This document shows, piece by piece, positions 54,326-64,000 of a stretch of DNA of 64,000 nt. The notes beneath the pieces are model-generated. The model worked only from the letters and a program-made list of their open reading frames with translations, ran no database searches and was not told the origin of the DNA. Numbering within the stretch: the stretch's first letter is position 1; the number at the start of each line of letters is the position of its first letter. The position numbers were made by a program, and so were the translations under genes. Source of the DNA: Spodoptera frugiperda (taxonomy: Eukaryota; Arthropoda; Insecta; Lepidoptera; Noctuidae). The stretch covers positions 8,252,001 to 8,316,000 of the forward strand of contig NC_064214.1 in NCBI RefSeq assembly GCF_023101765.2, read 5' to 3'.

Positions 54326-54543
54326 TAACTATCGTGAGACATACTAAATTAATTAAAAATCACGGCTTACTCTCGTAAATTAATAGAGAAAAGCTCGACT
54401 AGTTTCGAGTCACAGAAGGACTCTTCTTCATGAGTAGTGCGTGCGCAAACGCGGCGACGTCGCGCAGCCTACTGCACTTCTATTTTCTCCATTAATTTAC
54501 GTGAATAAACCGTGATTTTTTAATTAATTTAGTTAACTCTATA
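54326..54543. repeat. MITE family D copy, second in tandem
   Basis: Starts TAACTATCGTGAGACATACT and reads AAAAATCACGGCTTACTCTC, with an inverted right arm ACGTGAATAAACCGTGATTT. About 110 bp from the preceding copy, same orientation. Best matched by the partial copy at 63688-63868. Confidence 0.75.
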
Positions 54544-54728
54544 GCACAATTTTGTACATGGTGCTAGGCCTCCTCAACACGATATTAGACGATACAAAAG
54601 TGTAGAGAGACACTACGACTTACTTCGTCAAACTTTACTTCGCTTTGACTTCACAGCTTCGGCCTGAAGTCGCTCATGAATGAGATTGAATCACGATCAT
54701 ATTATTATATTATCTCGTATAACATATG

Positions 54729-54822
54729 GACCCAAAACAACAATTTGTGGGTCATACAAACAACTTGCTACACATTACATCCAGTCAGCCAGCTACTGTT
54801 ATCAACCGTGCAATGTGCAGTC
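54729..54822 (-). repeat. SINE fragment
   Basis: CCCAAAACAACAATTTGTGG, then CAGTCAGCCAGCTACTG and AACCGTGCAATGTGCAGTC. A worn reverse-strand copy of the SINE without its tail. Confidence 0.6.
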
Positions 54823-54871
54823 AAAGTTTGAACCAGTTACGGCCTGTTTCAATAACCAGAGGACTTACAGC

Positions 54872-54988
54872 CGTACTCAAGAGCCATTTAATGGTTACTT
54901 AACTAAGTCCTTAGCAATTGTTTTCCATACAAAATCGTTACTAAGGAATAGTTTAAGTAATCATTCAATATTTCTGAGTGCGGCAGTT
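54872..54988. repeat. MITE family E copy
   Basis: Ends CAGCCGTACTCAAGAGCCA and TATTTCTGAGTGCGGCAG are inverted relatives. TCGTTACTAAGGAATAGTTT-AAGTAATCATT is shared with 37780-37893. It abuts a diverged family C element at 54988-55122. Confidence 0.75.
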
Positions 54989-55122
54989 GGTTCGAGTTTT
55001 TTTTCGTTTAACGAGATCAAAACGTTTACCGCGTTCGGCGTTCTGATTGGCCTACTCCAATGAATCAACCAATAAACGTGGTAATGTTCCAGTCTCGTTA
55101 AACGTTAATAAACTCGTATTGA
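54988..55122. repeat. MITE family C, diverged copy
   Basis: TTTCGTTTAACGAGATCAAA, then CGTTCGGCGTTCTGATTGGC on the left and CAGTCTCGTTAAACGTTAAT-AAACTCGTATTGAG on the right keep the family layout, with altered arms. Confidence 0.55.
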
Positions 55123-56164
55123 GTCCTCTATATTCAGTAGATTTACTTTGCTAGAGATAAAATCTTGACAAAGCTCTATACAAAATATGTCAAACTATAA
55201 TATACTGTTATGTCTTGATACTTGAAATATCTTAAATTCTAAGTCCTGTAACATCATTAAATTGTTCTAATAATTTTAGATACGCTTTTAAAATATTTGC
55301 GCGATAAGAATTCGTATCACCATAGCAACAGAGTTCGAAATCGTTTGTTCTAAATTTCTGAGTTTATTTTTACAAAGACTATACACTTAGACATGTCGTA
55401 AGGTACATTAATGGGAAACCTACGACGTGATTTTTTTTCCTATAACTAATAATTCTGGTTATATGTAAGCGATTTGGGGCAATTGAAATTAAATAAAGCT
55501 TTACGCTAATGTACTTAAGGTACAATTTTCTTCTTGCATTACCTATATCAATTCAATTTTGGTCTTGCTCCTACATGGGAGCAATGTTTACATATGATAT
55601 GCACTAAATCAGTGAGATAGCTCTTATTGGTTAATACAAAATGCACTCTATGTATATTACTATTAAGTCTATATTTATAAGTTATGTCGTGAATCTTAAA
55701 TACGTGAAAAAGAAGCCATGAAATTAATAACACCTAACTTTGGTTAAAAAGTTCATTACTTAAAGATAAGTACAATAAAATTGAGACCAAAATCAAGTAT
55801 TCTACATTTGTGAACTAAAATTGCAAAATAAACCTTAATAAGGTTAAAACTAAGTTAATTTTTCGGTGATATCGACGTTGAGTAATTTGCGATAATTTTA
55901 AAAATACAATAAGAAGTTACTACTGAAAAATTAACTGGCATGGTAAGTAAATAACGTTGACATTTGCATAATCGAGAGAAGACAATGATGTTTATCTTAA
56001 TATTATTATCTAATCTCGATTTTATTTTTAAAATTGTTAATATTGTCAGTGAAATTCAGCTTTATTTCCTTCTTACTGACACATTCTAAAGAAAATTTTC
56101 ATATATGAATCAATTACAAATAAGTCCATACAACCTTTGTATGAAATTAATTATATTTTACGAT

Positions 56165-56325
56165 TTAATCACATAAACATTTGAAGAGGCAACTCAACTA
56201 ATTTCAAGTCACGCAAGGAGTTTATAATCACAGCATCGAAACTCGTCGAGTCATTTCATAAAACATAATCAATTTACGAATTACTTACCTTGTCAAACAG
56301 TTACGTGATTAAGCCTTAAAACACA
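56165..56325. repeat. MITE family D, degraded copy
   Basis: AGGCAACTCAACTAATTTCA-AGTCACGCAAGGAG, then CGAAACTCGTCGAGTC and CAAACAGTTACGTGATTAAG follow the family order. Arms are partly lost. Confidence 0.5.
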
Positions 56326-56567
56326 ACAAATTTTGTACCTATAGGAGATATATAACATAAAAATAGCTTGAATATGGTAAAGTCGTGAGTAGGTGCTAGG
56401 TATTTAGGTAGTCGGTAAGAGTCCGACATAACCTGCTGTCTGACGTACTTCGTAAGACAAAAGGTATCTTGAGGATTTCCACACGTTAAAAAGAAAAAAA
56501 AGGTGCTAGGTACTTGAGTTCCTGGGGATGGCAGTTATTTATGTAGGGGCTTCGTATATCCTCCCCG

Positions 56568-59500
56568 TCAGGAGTCGTTGGCGTGCTTCTGTATGGGGCG
56601 CGGGTGGTGGTGCCTGCGGCGCTGGTGCGCGGCCAGCAGCGCCCGCCCCGCGCCCCCGCACAGCTCCGCCCCCTCCCGCATCGTGCACACGCGCGCGCCC
56701 CCCGCCAGAGAGTTGCCGATATGCCTGCGGGCACAAATATACTTACTCAACCTTTCTCCACTAATACGAAGGTCAGTACAGTACAGATATTCTCTACCAG
56801 TCGACTCTTTAGGCGTTGCAGAAAAAAGGACCAGACAAACACCACTACTTAATAATAATTTCTTAAGTGTGAGAGAGCCATGCTTCAGCACGAATGGGTC
56901 GGCTCGAACGAAGTGATACCACGGCCTCACAGAAAACCGACGTGAAACAACGCTTGCGTTGTGTTTCGTTGTGTGAGTGAGTATACCGAAGGTCCAATTC
57001 CCCCCTTCCCAATCTTCCTCATCCCCGATTCCCGAACAACAACCCTTAAATTCCTAACTCATAATATATAGTAAAACGTAAAACCAGTAATCAACAAAGA
57101 TGACAAACTCACCGGATGGTATGGAAAGGCACATGTCCCGTGGTGATCCACTCTAAAGTTCCGCCGTCCTGTAGCGCGGCGCACCCCACGAACTTGAACG
57201 CGCTCGCGCATGAGAAGAATATTATCACGCGACTTCCCTCCTGTGTCACAAATATACACATTTTAATAACACTATAATATTACTATATTTACAACTTCTC
57301 TAATAACTTAATAATCGAAAAATCTGCAAGTTCATATTAAATATCAAAGAAACATGATTTTACATAAATACCAGAGAATGAAAATTACAGTATATTTATT
57401 TACGACTTAATAGTCCCTTCTCAGTAATGACGCTATACCTAATGCGCTCTAAGAAGGTGCGGCTGACAGATTCAGTAACGTTTCGTATCACTCTTGAAAG
57501 TTGCTGCGATTTAAAAATTATGCCTTAATATTTTAGCTGTATCACATTCGTATTATGTTAAATCATTCGGATGCGTAGTTAATTAAATTAAAACCAACCG
57601 GAATGTTCTAGTATTCAATTAAAATCTAATGAAATGAAAAATAAAGTAAAGTGTTATGCGTATAACGTAAAGCCATAGTCGTGTTTAGTGATGGGATGTA
57701 CGGCTACGATGGATAGGTAGTCGATGTTTTTTTAGAATAAAAAACGAAAATCGTGCGTCGTTCAATTATCATTCTTAAAAAACCTTTAATTATGTGGGTA
57801 AATCCACTGTAGACGCGGCTCTCTCTGCCCAAACCACAGTGACATTATCTAAGCAGAAATATGTAGTAGGCATTTTTCTAGACATTTCCGGCGCCATTGA
57901 TAATGCGTGGTGGTACTTAATCTAACATATACAAACTAATACAATGTGATAGGGTTGAGACTTCTAACCCGTTAAGGCTGAGTACTACATCTAATTTTAT
58001 CGACAAAAAAAATAATATGAGGGGTTGAACCCCTAATTCAAAATATTGAAAAATTGAGATTTTTTCGGTAAAAATAATTCACAAATGATTTTTTTTCTCA
58101 CCAAAACATTATCAAACATATGAAAAAAGTAATGAATTAGTTAGCCAAGGTTATTAGCTACCGTTTGTCGTTTTTTTTTTTGTTTCTACGACGCATACAA
58201 CCTTTGATATCAAAAAAAGTAAAAAAAATATTAAAATAGCCATAACTTTTAGGGGGAGGGGATTCGACCCCTTCGACCCCCGACTTTTGTCGATAAAATT
58301 AGATGTAGTACTCAGCCTTAACGGGTTAGAAGTCTCACCCCTATCACATTGTATATCCTTGTTTTCTTCACGGTTCTGTAAAACTGTAACTCTGAAACAC
58401 CTCAGCTCGGCTCATGGCTCGGTCATAAAATATTTATTTTGACAAGTATATACACGTTGTTAGACTGCACAACTAAATAACACACACATTTAATAAAAAA
58501 ATTCAAGAGAATTAAATGTATGCTGCGAGTATCGATAGCGATAAAAAAAGATTTTTCTAATGTCCATCCCTAAAGAGAGACGTCAACGTCATACTGGCAT
58601 CTGTCAGCCGCACCTTCTTAGAGCGCATTAGGTATAGAATGGCACCTTTTTTAAAGCGTAAGTTAAAATCTATCACAATGTTACTTATATAAGACAGAAA
58701 TACTAACGTTGCGACTTCCACGTGTGACTGACCTGTTTAATTTTCTGCAGTTTCTTGGCGGTGTTCTGCGCGAAGGGGTACGTGCCCGAGGTTTGCGCCA
58801 GGTCCACGGCGTGCGCGTCGTCCGCGCGACACACGAAGTAGCGCACGCTGCCCTCCGCGCCCTCGCCGTACTTCTCGATGGTCGCCAGCAAAGTCTTGCC
58901 GTTGGGGGACATCGGCGACTTGGGCCCGCTGTACGACGCCGGGGAGAACGGCTGAGGCACGTCGTTCCGCCACCCACCAGGCCGACCCTGCCCATTCCTA
59001 TACCCACCACCGTAAGCATTGTTATAAAAGTTCCCCCCTGGGAATCCGCCCTCGTTCTGGTTATACTGTGGGTAATAATTCTTATTGTCGTGCCGGTATT
59101 GCTCATCATTCTCCAGCCTCGACCGCCAATTAGGTGAGTCTACTGTCAAAGGCTTCGGTCTCTGTCCGATACCGCTCGGCTGGTTGAGGCCAACGTTCTT
59201 CTCCTCAGCGCCCATTATATGTACTACCGTGCTTAGTATCTGTTCGTCTAGGGGCGTCATGGGTTTGGCCGGGTTCGACATGCGACGTATCACTAAAGCA
59301 CACAGTTTCTGCCGGAGGTAGAATACGTTGAGAGCGTCTGCAGCATCAGTAGTGAAGGCCATCCAGTCGTCTATAGTAATCACAGCCGCGTCAGGCGAGG
59401 CGTTGTTCTCGTCCGCCTCGCTGTCGGAGTCACTGGACAGTCCCGGCGGGTTGGCTCGCTGCGTCAGAGCTGAGTTCGGCAACCGCAACGGTCCACCGAA

Positions 59501-62500
59501 CAAGGCTACCGTCAATGGTGTCACTAAAGTGTTACAGCGGATGAAACAGAACCTGCCGGCCCTGGATATCTCTTCAAACACCACCCAGTCAGTGGGCAGG
59601 TTGTGCACCGACTTCTGTGACCCAGTCAGTCCCCCGCCCTGGTGTAGTGTAGAACTAGGATGGAAGGCTACCTTCACTTCCTTGGACGTTCTCAATGTGG
59701 AGGACTCTCTATCCACACGCGCTATTGACGGATATAGCCCGCTAACTAACACAGCTTTGACAACGTGCCATTTTTCAGAGTTGAGATTGACGTCCTTTAT
59801 ATCTCCTGAGCCACGCGCCTTAACTAAACATAAAGCTCTTAGCTGAGCCAGCAGCTGTGAGCGGTATCCTACGATCATCTCCATAGTAGCACCACATATT
59901 AAGTTCTTGGCACAGAAAGCACGTTCTGTACCGTTCGCCCTCGCAGTCTGCCAAGCTTGGAACGCTCTTAATAAAGCCATGTGGTCAGAATAACTATCCG
60001 CTGCGAATTCCTTGCGAGCCAAGCTTCCCTTCTTCCTATTTTCAGGGTTCATCGATATCTGGAAGGGTTCCTTATTGGCCAAACTACACACTATCGTTAG
60101 AATAGGATCGAGGCACTTCATTACACAAGCGTAGAGCAACATTTTGCCCAGTTTAGGTTCCACGGTGAGATCTAGAAGATGTTGTCCGATTTCAGTGAGG
60201 TCTTCCATGGGGGTTAAAGCACCGATGGTCTTGAGTAGGGAGACGGCGTTTCTGACGGCTAGGAAAGAGGGGGGTTCGAGGGCTTTGGAGAGGAAGTCTG
60301 CGATGGGGGTGTTGCCTGTGGCGAGGAGCTTGGTGTGTAGACAGAGCTCCTGCAGGGGGACGCGCAGTATCTCGGGCACGGAGTTGAGCGGCAGCGTGGA
60401 GAACCGTCTCCTGGAACACAGATGGTATGCGCGGCCCGGCGTGGTCCGGCCCGCGCGGCCGGCGCGCTGCTGGCAGCCCGCGCGGGACGTCCACACGCAC
60501 TGCAGCGAGCACACCCCGCCCCCGGACTCGTAGTACTTCTCCTTCACCTGGACACAACGTATTCAACTTAAAGGACGAACTGAAGGTACTTGAAGCCAAT
60601 GACGATATATGGGACATAACTAAATGAAATGAGGAGAAATTTTAATTCAAGTACCTCAAGAATTTGTTCATCGAGTGATCACAATCGGATCTGCCGAGCA
60701 AAGGGTTTCGATTTCAATTCTTAGGACAGCTTTTCATTGTGAAACTCATTGTGACAAAACTAATGCCTGAATACTCAAACGCTACTCAATTTTAAGGCAC
60801 TCTCAAATGTAGTTCTGTCACTATCAATTCTATATAAAACGACAGAGATAGCACGATATTTAAGTACAACTTAAAATTGAGTAGCGTTTGAGTATTCGGG
60901 CGTAAGTCTGTAATTATTATAACTGATCTATGGCAATAGGCTCAATCATCATTAAATAATAAAAAGTGGGTGTATATCTATCTTCAAAAAAGAAAACATT
61001 TCATAAAAAAACATATCACTCACCTTACAAGAATCCACAACATAAACAACATCATCAATAGTAATCGACGTCTCAGCGATATTCGTAGAAATGATAATCT
61101 TCCTCGCATTAGGTAGCGGGTTAAACACTTTCTTCTGATCTAAAGTCTGCATGTTACTATGAAGAGTGAAAATCTGGTACTTATGGCTGTTCATATCGGA
61201 ACAGGACTGGATCATGTCTCTTAGAGTTACTATATCATCGTAGCCGGGTAGAAAGACTAGAATACTGCCTTTGGGTAGATTTACATGGATGTACTTGATT
61301 AGAGCTAGCATGAGTTCATGGTCTATCAATTCTTCTGATATGGTGTGATGGTAGACGTCTAGAAGGAAGTTGTCTGCGGCACTGTCGTCGTCTGCATTGC
61401 CCTTCGGTTCCTCGGTCAAGTTGAATGTTGATAGAAGCTTGGCACAGTCTGTATGGTTGTTTTCTACTGCGTAATCGTACGCTGTTTTGCCGTCTTTGTC
61501 CTTTGCTGTGGGGTCCGCGCCTATAACAAATTATTTTTTATTATAGTATAAATGGTTTTTTTTTTATCACCGCCGAAATTATTTTTGATATGAGTTTTAT
61601 TGAGTTCATGTTAAAAATCGAAATTGATTATTTCAGCTGTAAAACTTGTTTCCTTATTGGTTATGGTCTAAATCACAAAACCGCTAAGAATGCATGGCTC
61701 AAAAAATGGACGATAAAATGAGGTCCTTTTACTATAAATATGTTACAGTTGCCTACAGTTGTTGCGTGATCGAATTCCACTTATATTTATTTATTTATTT
61801 TTATTCTAAAATCTTCATTAATGCGCGAGTGGACTTAATGCCGTTAGCATTTTCTGCGGTCTCATTTTCTTCATACATTTTTATCACACTAGATAAGACC
61901 CAAGTTCGTACTTCTCCAACAAAATACATGAACAAAGCATACCAATCTGCAGCATCTGCGCGATAGTCTCCGGCAGCCCCCGGGCGGCGGCGGCCATGAG
62001 CCCGGTCCGGCCCGTGGCGGACTGCCCGCACGACACCGACACGCCCTCCGATATGTACATGTACAGGATCTGCGTGAACGAGTCCTGGGGGGAGGGGGGA
62101 TAAACTCATAAGTCAGTAAAACAAAAATACTACATGCTACTGTTTTGTTCTTTGCAAGAATGCACAGTTGAAACGCAACGTCATGCCTTTTATCCCCGAA
62201 GGGGTAGACAGAGGTGGACATTACGGCAATGACAATTGACAATGGACAATTTGTGCTATAAGTCCCATGTAATAGGGGTGAGTCTATTGTGCACAGTTGG
62301 ACCTTGTCGGAACAATGGTATAGAATTGTTTTCAGAACATATTCAATGACGATAATAAAGGAGAGTGACTCAATTATTTACGAGCCCCAGTTGTTTGTCG
62401 AAATTAGTCGAGTATCGTCGAATGTTTATGTAAGTTGGTTATTATTTTTTATTTAATTTGTCTCACAATTCATCATTTCACATAAGTGTGAGTACGTTGC

Positions 62501-64000
62501 ACGCTAGAGCTCAGTTCGTATATTTATATCACGCAATTTTCAACCTTATCCAGCTAGTTATAAGACTCACCAGCGTGCCTTCATTAAAGCATTCGTCGAG
62601 GAACTCGTCCATGTCAGCCTGTAGGGAAGGCTCGAGCATGTTGTCCTTGTCTTCCTTCACGTCCTTACTGCTGCTGCCCGCGTCGTCTTGTTTCTGACCT
62701 GGATTAAGTAGATATGGGTATTTTAATATATACTAGCTTTTGCCCGCGACTTCGTCCGCGTAGTTGATGGTCAAAATTAAAACGCCTTTTACCCTTTTTA
62801 TTCGCTATATTAAATTAAATATGAGCCGCGCGGGTACCTTACTCATAGATCTAAACACCCCTCTCCCGCACGCGCACCCCTGGCCTTGGCGACGTCCACT
62901 TCGCAGCGGGCCGTGCAGCAGAAATCGTAATATTTTAATTTCACCACAACTTCAAAACCAAACGTCCAATTTTAATCATTCAAAGACCAAATATTATCAA
63001 CATAAACTGTACTTATTGATGAAATAATTTATTTTGATAAGGATTAATAGCATGAGTAAAATAAACGCGTTTAAATGTAGTAAAAAAAAATCAAGATTTT
63101 TAAATAAAAATGTGGTTGTTGTGCCTCATTCGACGTAGATAGGTATAGTGTGTCGCGGACTTTTTTGTAGATATTTATAAGATCTGCAATTATTTATAAC
63201 ATTTCATGCTTCTATCTTTCATAGTTTAGGCAGCGTACACAAATTAAGTAACTTCTTTGGTTGATTTTTTTCAGTTTGTGTCCGAAAAATCCAAATATCT
63301 CACGGAACCCTATTTTTTTCCAAAATAAAATATAGCCTATGTTACTCGTGAATAATGTAGCTTTCGAATGGTGAAAGAATTTTTAAAATCGGTCCAGTAG
63401 TTTTTGAGCCTATTCGTTACAACCAAACAAACAAAGTTTTCCTCTTTATAATATTAGTGTAGATTTCATTTGATTTTGTCCAAATTGGGTAGTGGATGAA
63501 GCCCTTTTCTGCTCATTTATATTATAAATAAGTCTAATGTATTAGAGGCCAGTCTTAACATTGAATATATCAGTAGAATATTAACCAATAGAATTGCACA
63601 AAATCTGTCTACTAAAGAGGAGCGGAGGTTTTGTGCTAATATTTGTGAGTTGTGTTATAATTAAAACCAGCTTTCAGTATTTTTATAATAACTATCGTGA
63701 GACATACTAAATTAACAAAAAAAAAACACAGTTTACAGTTCTCACATACATAAATGGAGAAAAAACACATGGTTTACTCATATACATTCATGAAAAGAAG
63801 TTCTACTGATTTCGAGTCACAGGGGGACTCTTCATCATGAGCTACCTTGTGACTCGAAACTAGTTTAAACAGTACAAACAGGCAGGCAGACAGACAGACA
63901 AAACAGGCGCGTAAGGGGACTTTTCTCTAACACGTAAGGATAGAAAAATAAATACCTTCAAGATGTGACCAATAGCTGTTCCCACTTTTGAGCTTGGCCT
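56568..64000 (-). CDS. YTHDC2: YTHDC2-like ankyrin/DEAH RNA helicase (3' part)
   Basis: 3'-5' RNA helicase family controlling germ-cell mRNA fate; fly Bgcn is the relative. Exons in the window: 64000-63956 (continues outside), 62698-62571, 62084-61943, 61520-61024, 60547-58733, 57240-57113, 56724-56568, giving 969 residues in frame. Order: ankyrin repeats (TGRTGLMAAAARGLPETIAQ, then GADPTAKDKDGKTAYDYAVE), the helicase C domain with ILVFLPGYDDI, motif V STNIAETSITIDDV and motif VI QQRAGRAGRTTPG, the helicase-associated HA2/OB region, a Gly/Asn/Tyr-rich linker, and a YTH-like domain in the last three exons. Ankyrin repeats between helicase halves are the YTHDC2 signature. The YTH part keeps VRYFV and LEWI, but the first cage Trp is Tyr and contact residues differ. 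The N-terminal R3H and helicase N part lie beyond the window. The last exon is GC-rich and ends QRRRHHHPRPIQKHANDS. Confidence 0.93.
56884..57060 (-). repeat. Dispersed moth repeat (family N2) in YTHDC2 last intron
   Basis: CACAGAAAACCGACGTGAAA, CAACGCTTGCGTTGTGTTTC and ACAACAACCCTTAAATTCC are the inverted copy of 43818-44040. Lies within intron 56725-57112. Confidence 0.75.
57433..58637. mobile_element. DNA transposon with perfect 39-bp terminal inverted repeats
   Basis: The 39 bases at 57433-57471 (starting CTATACCTAATGCGCTC, ending GGCTGACAGAT) are exactly inverted at 58599-58637. Total 1205 bp. No transposase frame, so it is non-autonomous. A complete family A MITE (57942-58351) sits inside it. 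The whole lies in the intron (57241-58732) that splits the YTH domain. No clear target duplication was found, so the superfamily is unassigned. Confidence 0.8.
57942..58351. repeat. MITE family A, complete copy (410 bp)
   Basis: Terminal repeats start CAATGTGATAGGGTTGAGAC, continue TTCTAACCCGTTAAGGCTGA and TACTACATCTAATTTTAT; the right end mirrors this. TA flanks both ends (57940-57941 and 58352-58353). Reverse orientation to the copy at 1-399. Confidence 0.88.
60765..60901. repeat. MITE family B copy in YTHDC2 intron
   Basis: GAATACTCAAACGCTACTCA-ATTTTAAG at the left is exactly inverted at the right. 137 bp between GCCTG and CGGGC ends. Lies in intron 60548-61023. Confidence 0.85.
62185..62300 (-). 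repeat. Dispersed moth repeat fragment
   Basis: CCTTTTATCCCCGAAGGGGT-AGACAGAGGTGGACATTACG, then TGCTATAAGTCCCATGTAAT. Inverted copy of 26020-26150. Confidence 0.65.
62731..63465 (+). repeat. Dispersed repeat, near full length, in YTHDC2 intron
   Basis: Begins TACTAGCTTTTGCCCGCGAC, then TTCGTCCGCG, and ends CTCTTTATAATATTAGTGTA-GATT. Near its 3' end is GGTCCAGTAGTTTTTGAGCC. Beginnings and endings of this kind also occur at 51687-51887 and, inverted, at 10312-10450 and 26640-26800. No intact frame. It lies in intron 62699-63955. Confidence 0.6.
63688..63868. repeat. MITE family D, partial copy
   Basis: TAACTATCGTGAGACATACT-AAATTAA then a degraded segment, GATTTCGAGTCACAGGGGGA-CTCTTCATCATGAG and GACTCGAAACTAGTTT. 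Closest to 54326-54543. Confidence 0.6.
63878..63905. repeat. Short CAGG/CAGA simple repeat
   Basis: CAGGCAGGCAGACAGACAGA within intron 62699-63955, just before the first visible exon. Confidence 0.7.

Larger units (their letters stand above)
44881..56567. other. GLMP-YTHDC2 convergent intergenic region (11.7 kb)
   Basis: No gene supported. An AATAAA at 45510-45515 may end the GLMP transcript. Identified contents: poly-T/A hairpin near 45370-45415, MITE E (46331-46531), family R (46825-47010), inverted pair (47361-47521), N1 (48185-48325), SINE (48873-49036), mini-hAT (49366-49477), MITE C copies, a nested inverted element (51578-51903), GA-rich simple repeat near 52320, MITE B, MITE D copies and a SINE fragment. 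Open frames here lack recognisable motifs. Confidence 0.7.

Noticed and set aside
56528..56930. Several overlapping frames rich in Arg, Ala and Pro on both strands
   Set aside because: They come from the GC-rich last YTHDC2 exon. Only the frame with a proper acceptor at 56724 continues the YTH fold.
58709..59846. Sense-strand frames of 142 and 172 codons opposite YTHDC2
   Set aside because: Shadows of the 605-codon YTHDC2 exon; no conserved residues.

Overview
This is eukaryotic nuclear DNA from a lepidopteran, most likely a noctuid-type moth. The host genes have GT-AG introns and their proteins look like insect orthologues. The non-coding DNA is AT-rich and full of short inverted-repeat transposons (MITEs), tRNA-derived SINEs with intact box A and box B, and other dispersed repeats of a kind common in moth genomes. 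There is no bacterial-style operon, CRISPR array or rRNA. The species assignment is inference.

Six protein-coding host genes can be read, and splicing keeps frame through every exon listed. From left to right: (1) a Ras85D/K-Ras-type small GTPase on + (3852-14147, two coding exons split by a 9.7 kb intron); (2) an uninterrupted COG5 gene on + (18118-20358); (3) mitochondrial Lon protease on - (21959-30950, 14 coding exons, 958 codons); (4) the tRNA G26 dimethyltransferase TRMT1 on + (31519-35259, 9 exons, 550 codons), head-to-head with Lon across 568 bp; (5) glycosylated lysosomal membrane protein GLMP on + (36118-44880, 7 exons, 390 codons); (6) the 3' part of a YTHDC2-like ankyrin/DEAH helicase on - (56568-64000 and beyond). 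GLMP and YTHDC2 converge across an 11.7 kb gap made largely of repeats. The genes serve unrelated housekeeping roles (signalling, Golgi traffic, mitochondrial proteolysis, tRNA modification, lysosome, RNA regulation). The only likely shared regulation is the short Lon/TRMT1 divergent promoter.

The Ras intron carries a hAT transposon with both ends and a perfect 8-bp target duplication (7834-9720). It keeps only the C-terminal dimerisation part of its transposase. It also holds a dispersed 12-mer, GGTAAAGTTGCC or its complement, and two perfect palindromes of 26 and 66 bp. At least five MITE families recur across the window. One 410-bp copy sits inside a larger element with perfect 39-bp terminal repeats, and that element lies in the intron that splits the YTH domain.

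Points most worth a second look: the YTH domain of the YTHDC2-like protein appears degenerate at m6A-binding positions; a 20-bp inverted repeat lies across a Lon 3' splice site; related inverted repeats flank Lon exons 11-12; the hAT element has its 12-mer and palindromes; and an 80-nt hairpin lies in a GLMP intron. I found no clear evidence of a wholly new multi-gene system.
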